Shown here: positions 45,814 to 55,237 of the stretch, in pieces
Position numbering within the stretch: position 1 is the first letter of the stretch
Layout of the letters: each line of letters begins with the position of its first letter
Origin: Enterococcus rotai
GTDB taxonomy: Bacteria > Bacillota > Bacilli > Lactobacillales > Enterococcaceae
DNA: 64,000 bases
Reading direction: 5' to 3'
Assembly (NCBI RefSeq): GCF_001465345.1
Contig: NZ_CP013655.1
Coordinates: forward strand, 3,004,425-3,068,424
Notes under the pieces: model-generated
What the model saw: the letters and a program-made list of their open reading frames with translations, nothing else
What the model was told of the DNA's origin: nothing
The model's database searches: none
Position numbers and translations under genes: made by a program

Positions 45814-46033
45814 TATAATTCACATCACTTTCGAATAAATAGTTGTTTACCGTTACAAATAATTCAGTACTAGAAAAATCCACGACTTCCAACATCGCCC
45901 CCTCTTCAGGGATGCCATTTATTACCCGATACATGTATGGACTTCCATAAATCCGAACTACTCCGTTAAAGTTATCTGTCGCTGACCGAAAACACTTACC
46001 GATTGCCTTGCGCATTTGATACTCCCCACTCAT
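45800..46033 (-). CDS. Mini NfeD-like protein (OB-fold only)
   Basis: 77 residues that resemble the C-terminal OB-fold of NfeD proteins: FNGVVRIYGSPYMYRVINGIPEEGAMLEVVDFSSTELFVTV. There is no membrane segment and no protease domain. GGGAGG lies about 7 bases before the ATG. It overlaps the SPFH gene by 14 bases. NfeD/SPFH pairs are conserved widely, so a partner role is likely; the reduction to a lone soluble domain is unusual. The family assignment is by pattern and moderately sure. Confidence 0.7.
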   Translation of the reverse strand: MSGEYQMRKAIGKCFRSATDNFNGVVRIYGSPYMYRVINGIPEEGAMLEVVDFSSTELFVTVNNYLFESDVNYIDNP

Positions 46034-46072
46034 AAATGCCCCTCCCTATTTTTCATACTTCTCCACTTCATT

Positions 46073-48409
46073 TTAAAGTTCTTTGATCGTTTTCCCCGCT
46101 CGTTTCAGTTGGAAAAGACCAATCATGATTCGAACAACGATATTAATAAGCATCATTACCGCAAAAATCGGTAATGTTTGCTGATTCAAGAATCCTACTT
46201 CTAAGATACTATGGAACAGCATCGCAGCGACATAAATTCCACCAACAGTTGTAACTGCTAAGAAAATTCGTAATGGATTGAATGGTAAACATGCGCGTAC
46301 AACGGCCATACAACTAATCCCAATTAATAGATAATACATCAATGTGGTTGTTTCCATTTGAGTAAAACCTTGATTTTGCCCCATTAAATAAACAGCAACA
46401 ATATTTAATACAACGAGCACTGCGTTCACCGAAGCATTTCTTAATGCGGTCGGCAAGAATTTCCCTTGTACTTTTCGTTTATCACTTTCAAATGATAAGA
46501 AGAATGCTGGATAGCCTTCAATCGCTAAATCGATCAGTGTGATCTGGATCGGGATAAACGGAAATGCAATCGTCGTAAAGACGCAAATCATTGATAAGAT
46601 AAAAGAATAAATGGTTTTGATAAAGAAAACACTTGCGACTTTCGTTACATTGTTGACAACTCGTCGGCCTTCAAATAATACATCTGGCAATGTAGTAAAA
46701 TCAGAATCCAATAAAACTAAGTTAGAAATCTGTCTCGTTGCACCATCACCTTCAGCCATCGCAATACTACAGTCCGCTTCTCTTAATGCTAAAACGTCGT
46801 TAACACCGTCCCCCGTCATCGCAACAACATGATCATGATCTTTCAATTCACGTACGATCGTGCGTTTTTGTTGAGGCGTTACACGGCCAAAAACAGTATA
46901 ATTATGAACCGCTTGGCGTACTTCGGTTTCTGTTTCCATCGTTGACATATCGATATAGGATTCATAGCCAAACAATCCCGCACGACGAGCAATATTCGAA
47001 ACAGTTACTGGATTATCTCCTGAAATTACTTTCAGATCAATTCCCTCTTCACGTAAATAAGCTAATGTTTCATTCGCATTTTGACGAATCGGATCATCAA
47101 TTTCTAAAACAGCTAATGGTTCTAAATAAGGCATTTCCTCTTCATTTAACGGAATATTTTCAGCAATCCCCAACATCAACACACGATAGCCATTTTCTTG
47201 TGCGTCAATCACTTCTTTAGGTAAACGATCAGCCGCAACTAATTTTTCAGGTGCGCCAAGATAAACCGTGCCTAATTCTTTAAATTCGATTGCGCCCCAC
47301 TTACGTTCAGAAGAAAATGGTAAGGTCTTGATCGCTCCATAACGATTAGAAAGCTCAAAGTGATCTCGAATTGCTTGCATCGTAATGTTGTTGTCTGTAC
47401 TTTCTGCAAGATAACTACCGATCACTTGCGGGAAGTTTTCATGGTAGTTTGCATGTAAAATTTCTACTTTTTGAACCTTCATTTTGCCTTCAGTAATTGT
47501 TCCAGTCTTATCTAAACAAAGTGTATCAACATGTGCGAGTGTTTCGATTGAATACATGTCTTGAACAAGAATGCGTTTTTTCGCTAGCTTTACAACACCT
47601 GTCGTTAAGGTAATACTGATCAAAAGAACTAATCCTTTAGGCAGCATACCAAGTAGTGCCGCGGCAGATGCAACAACAGAAGCTTCGATTCCTGAATCAC
47701 GAATCATAAAACCTTCCACAAACAAAATGATCCCCAAAGGAATAATGACTAAACTCGTAAATTTAGAGACTTTACGGATTGAATTGACCAATTCTGACTG
47801 AATTGGTTTATGCACTTTAGCTTCTGCTGTAATTTTGACAGCATAATTATCAGCTCCAACGTGAATCACTTTCCCATAAACTTGTCCACTTGCTAGAAAA
47901 CTACCAGATAACACAATATCGCCTTCAGTCTTCTCAATCAAGTCAGATTCACCTGTCAATAACGCTTCATTGGCTTCAGCTTTTCCATCTAACACTTCCA
48001 AATCAGAGGGAACTTGTTCCCCAGCAGATATCACAACGATATCATCTATTACTAATTCTTTGGTATCGATCTCTAGCTCTTTACCGTCACGAATCACATG
48101 AACACTCTCTTTGGCGACGATGGATAATTTCTGTACTAAATTTCTTGCATGAATTTCTTGGTAGATCCCCATCCCCATATTCACTAGTATGATTGCTAAA
48201 AAGGCTAAATTGGAGTATGCGCCAACAAATAACAAACAAAGTGCGATCCCAAAGTTTAAAAAGTTAAACAAGGTCATAACGTTGTCATAAATAATATCTT
48301 TCGTTGACTTTGCAACGTTTTCCTCATAATCGTTTTGCAAGCCTTGTTTTTTTCGTTCCTCAACCTCTGATTGAGTCAATCCTTGTTTCAGGTCAAACTT
48401 ATTTGTCAT
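46073..48409 (-). CDS. Cation-translocating P-type ATPase (CtpE/Exp7-like)
   Basis: 778 residues. Order: cytoplasmic start, paired helices (about 45-85), actuator domain with LLTGESD, helices with the motif LPKGL in place of PEGL, phosphorylation site DKTGTITEG, nucleotide domain, hinge AMTGDGVNDVLALREADCSIAM, and a helical C-terminal bundle. The ion is not certain: CtpE-like proteins move calcium, Exp7 in pneumococcus is less defined. GTAGGGA precedes the ATG. Confidence 0.9.
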   Translation of the reverse strand: MTNKFDLKQGLTQSEVEERKKQGLQNDYEENVAKSTKDIIYDNVMTLFNFLNFGIALCLLFVGAYSNLAFLAIILVNMGMGIYQEIHARNLVQKLSIVAKESVHVIRDGKELEIDTKELVIDDIVVISAGEQVPSDLEVLDGKAEANEALLTGESDLIEKTEGDIVLSGSFLASGQVYGKVIHVGADNYAVKITAEAKVHKPIQSELVNSIRKVSKFTSLVIIPLGIILFVEGFMIRDSGIEASVVASAAALLGMLPKGLVLLISITLTTGVVKLAKKRILVQDMYSIETLAHVDTLCLDKTGTITEGKMKVQKVEILHANYHENFPQVIGSYLAESTDNNITMQAIRDHFELSNRYGAIKTLPFSSERKWGAIEFKELGTVYLGAPEKLVAADRLPKEVIDAQENGYRVLMLGIAENIPLNEEEMPYLEPLAVLEIDDPIRQNANETLAYLREEGIDLKVISGDNPVTVSNIARRAGLFGYESYIDMSTMETETEVRQAVHNYTVFGRVTPQQKRTIVRELKDHDHVVAMTGDGVNDVLALREADCSIAMAEGDGATRQISNLVLLDSDFTTLPDVLFEGRRVVNNVTKVASVFFIKTIYSFILSMICVFTTIAFPFIPIQITLIDLAIEGYPAFFLSFESDKRKVQGKFLPTALRNASVNAVLVVLNIVAVYLMGQNQGFTQMETTTLMYYLLIGISCMAVVRACLPFNPLRIFLAVTTVGGIYVAAMLFHSILEVGFLNQQTLPIFAVMMLINIVVRIMIGLFQLKRAGKTIKEL

Positions 48410-48489
48410 GGATTTTGTTCCCTACTTTCTCATTGTTAAAAATACATCTTCTTTAGTTTACTTGTTAATAGTCAGAACTTCAAGAAAAT

Positions 48490-48532
48490 CCTTAAGAATT
48501 CCTACTATATTTAATAGATGGTATTCTTAAGG
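48490..48532. repeat. Inverted repeat between the lysozyme-like and ATPase genes
   Basis: CCTTAAGAATTCC (48490-48502) pairs with GGTATTCTTAAGG (48520-48532), 11 of 13 positions, with a 17-base AT-rich loop. It lies 22 bases past the stop of the lysozyme-like gene and 80 bases before the ATPase start. It may be a weak terminator (ATTTTC follows) or an ATPase operator. Confidence 0.6.
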
Positions 48533-48553
48533 ATCGATATTTTAGTAATGAAC

Positions 48554-49171
48554 TTATTTTAACCACTTAATAAATTGTTGATTCATTTTGACTAGATCTG
48601 CATAGAACATATTCCCACCGTTACTATATAAGTAGCCCCCATTATAAATGACTGCTTGCGGACGATAATAACGATACGTTTTTTGATTGGTATTGCCTAA
48701 TATAGGTGATAACACTTCTTTAGAGTATTCCTCTGCAATCCGAATCGAATTTTTACCGCCTCGTTCTTTTACAAAGTCAATATAATCTAGTCCAAAATTA
48801 TACGCTTGTACCGCTGTCCAAATATCACAACCCGCTTCATTGGCTTTTTCAATCGATTGGGCTAAAAAAGCGACTCCGGTCTCAATACTTTCCTTAGTCG
48901 TCCCGATCATTTGCCGCTTACCATAGGCGCTTTCGCTACTCTGCATCAAATCTTCTGTACGCCCTTTAGATTCAGTGTAAATAATTGCTAAAACCAAGTC
49001 TTTATGTTCGGGTATATTATTTGCTTTAACTGCTTGCTCTACTTCACTTTCATACGTCATTACTTGCTGAACATTTTGACGAATTTTAAAACCTAAATAA
49101 CCTAAACCAATAATCAGCAGTAAAAAAAACAAGAGTAGTAACCTTTTTACAATTTTCATTATTTTGCCCAT
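48554..49171 (-). CDS. Lysozyme-like wall hydrolase, membrane-anchored (PvaA/Pmp23 type)
   Basis: 205 residues: an N-terminal membrane helix (about 6-28) and a lysozyme-like (GH23/PF13702) domain: LVLAIIYTESKGR with the catalytic Glu, LMQSSES, GVAFLAQSI, TAVQAYNFGLDYIDFV and the YYRPQAVIYNGG end. This resembles PvaA/Pmp23 of streptococci, which act in wall remodelling at division. The start is uncertain: TTG at 49183 and ATG codons at 49171 and 49159 are in frame; GGATGATAAG before 49171 is the best site. Confidence 0.8.
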   Translation of the reverse strand: MGKIMKIVKRLLLLFFLLLIIGLGYLGFKIRQNVQQVMTYESEVEQAVKANNIPEHKDLVLAIIYTESKGRTEDLMQSSESAYGKRQMIGTTKESIETGVAFLAQSIEKANEAGCDIWTAVQAYNFGLDYIDFVKERGGKNSIRIAEEYSKEVLSPILGNTNQKTYRYYRPQAVIYNGGYLYSNGGNMFYADLVKMNQQFIKWLK

Positions 49172-49347
49172 CTTATCATCCAAACTTTTTCTGAGTAGCT
49201 TTTATCATACTTTATTATTCAAAAAAAATCTAAAAAAAGGCTGATTCTTTATTATTCTTTAATAAAAAATTGTGTTTTACTTTTACCCCTTTTAGTTTTA
49301 AATCCAACTAAAAACCGATATACTAGAATAGGACAGGTGGTAAACTT

Positions 49348-50067
49348 ATGAAAAAAGAAAAAAAACTTTTGCTCACAGCCGATAACAGCTTTATTTATTA
49401 CGAAGTATCTGGTCACGGTAGCCCCTTAATTTTGCTTCATGGAAATGGTGGTAGCGGCAGGTATTTTGAAAAGCAAGTACCAACATTCAGTCGTTCTTTC
49501 ACTGTGTATACTATAGATAGTCGTGGTCACGGCCGCTCAACGAATGAAAGTGAAACGTTGACATTTGATCTAATGGCAGACGATCTTTATTTGATCATGA
49601 AACAAGAACAAATAGAACAAGCCGACATTGTTGGTTTTAGCGATGGCGCCAACCTTGCTCTTGTTTTTGCTAAAAAATATCCTGATAGCGTCCGACGTTT
49701 AGTATTGAATGCTGGAAATACAGTCGTTCAAGCGGTTCATTTTCCGATAAGAATGTTGACAGTCGTGGAGTATGTTTGTTTTAAGGTTTTAGCCTTATTT
49801 AATAAAAAAGCCATTCAACGGCTCCAGATTATAAACTTAATGCTACACGATATTGGTGTTTCTCGTTCAGATTTAAAACGAATTTCAAAAAAAACATTAG
49901 TGATCGTTGGGAGATATGATATTATCAAGCGCAGCCACTCAATCTATTTAGCGAAAGAAATCCCTAATGCCTCTTTCGTTCTCGTAGCAAAACAAGGTCA
50001 TTCTTTTGCTAAAAAAGATCCAAAAACATTCAATCAAGAAATCTTAAAATTTTTAAAAGAAAAGTAG
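49348..50067 (+). CDS. Alpha/beta hydrolase
   Basis: 239 residues with the alpha/beta-hydrolase pattern: LLHGNGGSGRYF (oxyanion), DSRGHGRS, nucleophile elbow GFSDGAN (Ser about 110), GRYDIIKRS (Asp) and KQGHSFAKK (His). No signal peptide. Substrate unknown. AGGTGG precedes the ATG. It ends 9 bases before mprF, so it is in the same operon; a role in lipid or aminoacyl-lipid turnover is a fair guess from position only. Confidence 0.85.
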   Translation: MKKEKKLLLTADNSFIYYEVSGHGSPLILLHGNGGSGRYFEKQVPTFSRSFTVYTIDSRGHGRSTNESETLTFDLMADDLYLIMKQEQIEQADIVGFSDGANLALVFAKKYPDSVRRLVLNAGNTVVQAVHFPIRMLTVVEYVCFKVLALFNKKAIQRLQIINLMLHDIGVSRSDLKRISKKTLVIVGRYDIIKRSHSIYLAKEIPNASFVLVAKQGHSFAKKDPKTFNQEILKFLKEK

Positions 50068-50076
50068 GTGTATTGC

Positions 50077-52665
50077 ATGAAAAAAATACTGCATTGGGTG
50101 AAGGACCATGTCAGCTATTTTAAAAGTATCTTTATTTTTTCAGTTGTGATTATCATTATTCGTGAACTACTATCGATCAGTAAAACGATCTCGCTTAGTC
50201 AACTAACAACCATTTTTCAAGACATTGCGTTATGGAAAGTCTTACTCATGTTTTTAATTGGTCTAATTGCGGTTCTTCCTATGATCGGGTATGACGTGAT
50301 CTTAAATAACATTTTAAAACAAAAACCAAAAAAGCTTTTCCTCCTAGAAAGTAGTTGGATGATCAATACGATCAATAATATTGCTGGATTTGGCGGTTTG
50401 ATCAGCATTGGCTTACGCTCAGAGTTTTATGGAAAAGAAACAGACGGAAAATCAGTCGTTCGAGCACTTTCAAAAATTTTGGTTTTTCTTATGTCAGGCT
50501 TATCTATTTACAGCTTGCTTGCCTTTTTTTTAGTTATGTTTGGTCATACCAATGATTATTTGCAACAATATTGGATTTGGCTGATTGGTGGCGGCTTGTA
50601 TTTCCCTGTTGTTTTGATTGCCAGTCTGCTTAAAAAAGATGAATATATTGGTGATATTGATGCTAAAACACGTACTGGTCTTATTTTAACGTCTTTTTTA
50701 GAATGGACAGGTGTTTTAGGTAGCTTCTTACTGATCGGTATGTTGATGGGTGTTAAAATGAATCCACTGCAAGTTATGCCCCTTTTCATCGCTGCTTCCG
50801 TAATTGGGATCGTATCAATGATTCCAGGTGAATTAGGTAGTTTTGATATTATGATGATTATTGGTCTATCAGCATTAGGAATCGATCGAGAAGTTGTGAT
50901 TGCTTGGATTTTACTTTATCGCTTATTCTACTACATTGTTCCTTTTATGATCGGTGCCATTTTCTTTATAAAAAATCTAAGTCATAGTTTGAATACACGT
51001 TATTCCGGGATTCCAAGAGAGCTATCAACGGAATTAGCACATAAATTTGTTGTTTTCCTGATGTATTTTTCTGGTGTCATGATCGTTCTTTCCGCAACGA
51101 TTCCTGAGGCATTCAGTCACTTTAAGTGGTTAAAACAGTTAAATCCCCTCTCGTTTCACTTAATCACACAGCTTCCTGCGATTTTGCTTGGTTTTTTATT
51201 ATTGATCACAGGACGAGGAATTGCGGCTCGGGTCAAACGGGCGTATCTTCCAACGATTGGGTTAATTTTAGTCACATTGATTTACACCTTTATCAAAGAT
51301 TTTAGTTGGGGTGTAATCATTTTTCTAACATTTTTGCTCGTGATTATTGTATTTTCAAAGAGAGAACTATTTAGAGAACAACTTGTATACTCATGGGAAA
51401 TGGTGACTATCGATGGGATTATCTTTCTTGCGTTGACCATCTTATATATCGTGATCGGCGTATATAATCTACCAACATTCCCTCACCGCAAACATCATTT
51501 TATTGAGTTCTTTTTGTTTCCATCAGAAAAAATTTGGTTCTCGGGTTTTGTAGGTATTTTACTAGTAACACTATTTAGTTACTTATTCATTCGTTATCTT
51601 GAAGGGAAACGTCATAAAATTGGACTTCCATTGGATGAAGAACGAGCAATGCGCCTGTTAACAACTTACGGAGGAAATACCGATAGTCAACTAATTTTTC
51701 TTAAAGACAAAGATATATATATCTATACAGATCAAAATGGTGAAGATACTGTGTTGTTACAATTTAAAACCTTAAATAATAAATGCGTTGTAATGGGCGA
51801 TCCTTCTGGTAAGAAGGAAGATTTCTCAATTGCCATGGAGCAGTTCATCAATGAGGCAGACCGTTGGGGCTATCTTCCTGTATTCTATGAGGCCTCTGAA
51901 GAAGTGGTGATGTTTTTACATGAATTTGGCTATGACTTTATCAAAATGGGGGAAGAAGCACACGTTGACCTGCCTAATTTCACATTATCAGGGAAGAAAA
52001 TGAAAAGCGAGCGAGCTGTCATGAATCGTTTTACAAAAGAAGATTATCGCTTCGAAGTGCTCTCCCCGCCTTTTTCTAAGGAACTTATGAGCGAGTTACG
52101 ACAAGTTTCTGACGAATGGCTAGGTAGCCGTAAGGAAAAAGGCTTCTCGTTGGGCTTCTTTTCTGAGAGTTACTTACAACGTGGTAAAATCGCTGTTGCC
52201 AAAAATCAAGAGGATCACATTGTTGCCTTCGCAAATATTATGCCTACTTACACCAAAGAAGAAGGTACAATCGACTTGATGCGGTATAGCAAAAAAGCAC
52301 CTTCTGGGGTAATGGATTACTTATTTATTTCTTTATTCAACTATATGAACGAGGAAGGATTTAATTATTTTAATTTAGGTATGGCACCGTTATCCAATGT
52401 AGGAACATCTAAAAAAAGTTTTATCCAAGAACGAATTGCGTATCTTGTTTATGAATTTGGTTCACGTTTTTATTCATTCCAAGGATTACGTGATTATAAA
52501 GAAAAATACGCTACTGAGTGGGTATCTAGATATACTCTGTATTCAAGAGACAGTTTTATTGCCTACGTGATGATTGCTTTATTGATCATAGACAACGCTC
52601 CAATTGAAAAACAACGAAAAGTACATGGGGTTCGTCGGATTCTTAGAAATAGATATCAACGATAA
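50077..52665 (+). CDS. mprF: MprF lysyl-phosphatidylglycerol synthase/flippase
   Basis: Adds amino acids to phosphatidylglycerol and flips the product, giving resistance to cationic peptides. 862 residues: an N-terminal flippase of about 13-14 membrane helices (1-520) with SMIPGELGSFD, and a cytoplasmic synthase domain (about 530-862) of the double GNAT-like fold with VVMGDPSG, YLPVFYEAS, LMRYSKKAPSGVMDYL and FNLGMAPLS. AGTAGGTG precedes the ATG of MKKILHW, three codons after another in-frame ATG. E. faecalis carries two mprF genes; which one this is cannot be decided here. Confidence 0.95.
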   Translation: MKKILHWVKDHVSYFKSIFIFSVVIIIIRELLSISKTISLSQLTTIFQDIALWKVLLMFLIGLIAVLPMIGYDVILNNILKQKPKKLFLLESSWMINTINNIAGFGGLISIGLRSEFYGKETDGKSVVRALSKILVFLMSGLSIYSLLAFFLVMFGHTNDYLQQYWIWLIGGGLYFPVVLIASLLKKDEYIGDIDAKTRTGLILTSFLEWTGVLGSFLLIGMLMGVKMNPLQVMPLFIAASVIGIVSMIPGELGSFDIMMIIGLSALGIDREVVIAWILLYRLFYYIVPFMIGAIFFIKNLSHSLNTRYSGIPRELSTELAHKFVVFLMYFSGVMIVLSATIPEAFSHFKWLKQLNPLSFHLITQLPAILLGFLLLITGRGIAARVKRAYLPTIGLILVTLIYTFIKDFSWGVIIFLTFLLVIIVFSKRELFREQLVYSWEMVTIDGIIFLALTILYIVIGVYNLPTFPHRKHHFIEFFLFPSEKIWFSGFVGILLVTLFSYLFIRYLEGKRHKIGLPLDEERAMRLLTTYGGNTDSQLIFLKDKDIYIYTDQNGEDTVLLQFKTLNNKCVVMGDPSGKKEDFSIAMEQFINEADRWGYLPVFYEASEEVVMFLHEFGYDFIKMGEEAHVDLPNFTLSGKKMKSERAVMNRFTKEDYRFEVLSPPFSKELMSELRQVSDEWLGSRKEKGFSLGFFSESYLQRGKIAVAKNQEDHIVAFANIMPTYTKEEGTIDLMRYSKKAPSGVMDYLFISLFNYMNEEGFNYFNLGMAPLSNVGTSKKSFIQERIAYLVYEFGSRFYSFQGLRDYKEKYATEWVSRYTLYSRDSFIAYVMIALLIIDNAPIEKQRKVHGVRRILRNRYQR

Positions 52666-52669
52666 AATG

Positions 52670-52709
52670 AACAGAGGAGAACTAAAATCATCTAGTTCTC
52701 CTCTGTTTT
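52670..52709. terminator. Convergent terminator between mprF and phzF
   Basis: AACAGAGGAGAACTA pairs with TAGTTCTCCTCTGTT around AAATCA, then TTTATAT. The stop codon of the phzF-like gene sits at its right edge, so it serves both genes. Confidence 0.92.
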
Positions 52710-53583
52710 ATATAATTATGTCAAATGCTTTATTTAGAGTCGCGGTACCTGAAATACTGACCTGGTGCCCAACTTCTTCATCTCGACTAACCTGTACTAA
52801 AACAGTTCCTTCACGTTGAACGTGTTTTCCTTGTGAGACGCTGATTTCTTTCTTTTGGTCATGCTTGTATAAATGATTCAGTGCATAAGCCCCCATCACT
52901 CCGGAGGCTGTTCCTGTAACTGAATCTTCTGTCGTTCCAGAAAATGGTGAGGAAAAATGTCTGGCAGTGAACATTGCTTCCTGTTCTGAAACAATCGAAA
53001 ATGGATGGATCGATGATTTAGGCATCTCTGTTAAGATATCTGGAAACATTGACGGTTTTGGGTGCATTTTATCTAAAATCTTTGCATTCACTACTGGTAG
53101 AATCAAGGTCCATGAGCCAGTATTTCCATATTGGATAGGTAAAGTTGGATGCAGATCATTCATTTTAATGCCAAGACTTTGACAAAGTGCCAATGGATCA
53201 CCTTGAAAATCAATAAATGTTGGCTTTGCTTGGTTCATTGTAATTCTTTGGCCCTTTTTTTCATATACTATTGGTAGAATTCCGGCTCCTGTCTCGATTT
53301 GTAACTGTTGGTCTTCTGCTCCACTGTATAAAGCGAAAATCGCCCCTATTGTCGCATGTCCGCAGAGTGGTGTTTCATGACCTGGCGTAAAATATCTTAA
53401 TTTTAATGTAGCTGCTTTATTTTCGCTTTTACAAATAAATACTGTCTCGTTAAAACCAACTTTCTTAGCGATGTTCTGCATTTCTTCAGTCGTATATTTA
53501 TCACCTTCAAATACGACTCCAGCTGGATTCCCTTGTCCCGCAATTGTTGTAAATGCATCTACTTGTACAACCTTACAGTTCAT
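52708..53583 (-). CDS. PhzF family isomerase
   Basis: 291 residues of the PhzF/diaminopimelate-epimerase fold: VDAFTTIAGQGNPAGVVF at the start, the conserved Glu in GFNETVF, TPGHETPLCGHATIGAIF, and EDSVTGTASGVMGAY. The substrate in non-phenazine bacteria is unknown. AAGGAG precedes the ATG. Monocistronic between two terminators. Confidence 0.93.
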   Translation of the reverse strand: MNCKVVQVDAFTTIAGQGNPAGVVFEGDKYTTEEMQNIAKKVGFNETVFICKSENKAATLKLRYFTPGHETPLCGHATIGAIFALYSGAEDQQLQIETGAGILPIVYEKKGQRITMNQAKPTFIDFQGDPLALCQSLGIKMNDLHPTLPIQYGNTGSWTLILPVVNAKILDKMHPKPSMFPDILTEMPKSSIHPFSIVSEQEAMFTARHFSSPFSGTTEDSVTGTASGVMGAYALNHLYKHDQKKEISVSQGKHVQREGTVLVQVSRDEEVGHQVSISGTATLNKAFDIII

Positions 53584-53621
53584 TTTTTTAACTCCTTGCT
53601 TTTTGTCAAATAGTATAGCAT

Positions 53622-53662
53622 AAAAAAAGAATCTTCGATAAATATCATCAAAGATTCCTTTT
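53622..53662 (-). terminator. Terminator after tuf
   Basis: On the minus strand GAATCTTTGAT pairs with ATCGAAGATTC around ATATTT, then TTTTTTT. Just past the tuf stop. Confidence 0.88.
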
Positions 53663-53665
53663 TAT

Positions 53666-54853
53666 TTATTTTTCTATTTCAGTCACAATACCTGAGCCGA
53701 CTGTTCGTCCACCTTCACGAATTGAAAAGGTTGTTCCTTGCTCTACTGCGATTGGATGAATCAATTCTACATCGATCGTAATATTGTCACCTGGCATAAC
53801 CATCTCAACGCCGTCTGGTAACTCAACGACTCCCGTTACATCCGTTGTACGGAAATAAAATTGTGGACGGTAATTTGTGAAGAATGGTGTGTGCCGTCCG
53901 CCTTCTTCTTTTGTTAATACATAAACTTCGGCAATAAATTTTGTATGAGGCGTAATGGATCCTGGTTTCGCAATTACTTGACCACGTTCAATTTCATCAC
54001 GAGTGATTCCTCTCAAAAGCACGCCGACATTGTCTCCTGCTTCTCCGTAGTCTAATGTTTTACGGAACATTTCGATTCCTGTAACAACTGCTTTTTGCGT
54101 ATCGGGTTTGATCCCAACGATTTCGATTTCATCCCCAACACTTACTTTTCCACGATCGATTCGACCAGATGCTACAGTTCCTCTACCTGTGATTGAAAAG
54201 ACATCTTCTACTGGTAACAATAGAGGTTTGTCTGTATCTCTTTCTGGTGTTGGAATATAGTCATCTACAGTGTCCATCAATTCCATGATTGCCGCTTCTG
54301 CAGTTAGATCACCTTGTAATGATTTTAAAGCAGAACCTTTGATGATCGGTGTGTCATCACCAGGGAAATTGTATTCATTTAACAACTCACGAACTTCCAT
54401 CTCAACTAAGTCGATCAGTTCATCATCATCCACTAAATCCGTTTTATTCAAAAAGACGATCAAATATTTCACCCCAACTTGGCGAGATAACAAGATATGT
54501 TCTCTCGTTTGCGGCATTGGACCATCTGTTGCAGATACGACTAAAATCGCACCATCCATTTGAGCTGCACCTGTAATCATATTTTTCACATAATCTGCGT
54601 GTCCTGGTGCATCAATATGAGCATAGTGGCGCGCTTCCGTTTCATACTCTACGTGTGAGGTATTAATTGTAATTCCACGTTCACGTTCTTCTGGGGCTGC
54701 GTCAATACTAGCATAGTCTTGCGGGTTTGCTAGGCCTTTTTTCCCTAATACTGTGGTGATCGCAGCGGTTAATGTTGTCTTTCCGTGATCGACATGTCCA
54801 ATTGTGCCGATATTTACATGTGGTTTACTTCTGTCATAATGTTGTTTTGCCAT
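53666..54853 (-). CDS. tuf: Elongation factor Tu
   Basis: Delivers aminoacyl-tRNA to the ribosome. 395 residues with GHVDHGKTT (G1), DAPGHADYV (G3), NKTD (G4) and SALK (G5), domain 2 ([10 protein letters not shown]) and domain 3 ([14 protein letters not shown]). It stands alone, away from fus and rps genes, with its own promoter and terminator. AGGAGG precedes the ATG. Confidence 0.98.
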   Translation of the reverse strand: MAKQHYDRSKPHVNIGTIGHVDHGKTTLTAAITTVLGKKGLANPQDYASIDAAPEERERGITINTSHVEYETEARHYAHIDAPGHADYVKNMITGAAQMDGAILVVSATDGPMPQTREHILLSRQVGVKYLIVFLNKTDLVDDDELIDLVEMEVRELLNEYNFPGDDTPIIKGSALKSLQGDLTAEAAIMELMDTVDDYIPTPERDTDKPLLLPVEDVFSITGRGTVASGRIDRGKVSVGDEIEIVGIKPDTQKAVVTGIEMFRKTLDYGEAGDNVGVLLRGITRDEIERGQVIAKPGSITPHTKFIAEVYVLTKEEGGRHTPFFTNYRPQFYFRTTDVTGVVELPDGVEMVMPGDNITIDVELIHPIAVEQGTTFSIREGGRTVGSGIVTEIEK

Positions 54854-54933
54854 AATTTACAAACCTCCTATTTTGGTTAAAGGTTAAGTATATGATCATT
54901 TGTTCATTGACCATCTCTGACCTTTATAGTGTT

Positions 54934-54961
54934 ATTATATACCTTCAAAAAAAATATACAA
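54934..54961 (-). promoter_or_regulatory. Promoter of tuf
   Basis: On the minus strand TTGTAT (54956-54961), a 16-base spacer and TATAAT (54934-54939), about 80 bases before the tuf start. The interior of the spacer is a T run, as in strong growth-related promoters. Confidence 0.7.
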
Positions 54962-55004
54962 CTTATTTGCTTACTATTTATAAGTAATTTTTTTTAGTGG
55001 ATAA

Positions 55005-55039
55005 TAAAAAAGAAAAGACAGAAAAATTCTTGTCCTTTC
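55005..55039 (-). terminator. Probable terminator after the small-protein operon
   Basis: On the minus strand GAAAGGACAAG pairs with CTGTCTTTTC around AATTTTT, followed by TTTTTTA. It lies 24 bases past the stop of the 53-residue protein gene. Confidence 0.65.
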
Positions 55040-55062
55040 AATCTGTAACTTCTTAAAATTGT

Positions 55063-55224
55063 TTATTTTCTATAAAACTGATCCATCTTGATTTCAACTG
55101 CTTCTCCGCAAGCATTAGCAAATTCTGCTGATAGTCGTCGAAGTTCAATTGCCTCATCCAATGAAAGATCTTCCGTTTGAAATTTTTCAATCAATCCTAC
55201 TAATTGTTCTGTATTGTCATTCAT
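55063..55224 (-). CDS. Small hypothetical protein (53 aa)
   Basis: 53 residues, not recognised. Acidic start (MNDNTEQLVGLIEKF), a helical middle (LSLDEAIELRRLSAEFANACGEAVEIK) with one Cys, no membrane segment. The frame is open 51 bases upstream, but AGGTGG lies 6 bases before the ATG of MNDNTE. It follows the 118-residue protein gene by 13 bases, so it is the last gene of a small operon. Confidence 0.65.
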   Translation of the reverse strand: MNDNTEQLVGLIEKFQTEDLSLDEAIELRRLSAEFANACGEAVEIKMDQFYRK

Positions 55225-55237
55225 ACCATTACCACCT

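Noticed and set aside
53666-54853. tuf as a sign of a translocated or duplicated block
   Set aside because: Stand-alone tuf with its own promoter is known in Gram-positive cocci; no mobile element is nearby.
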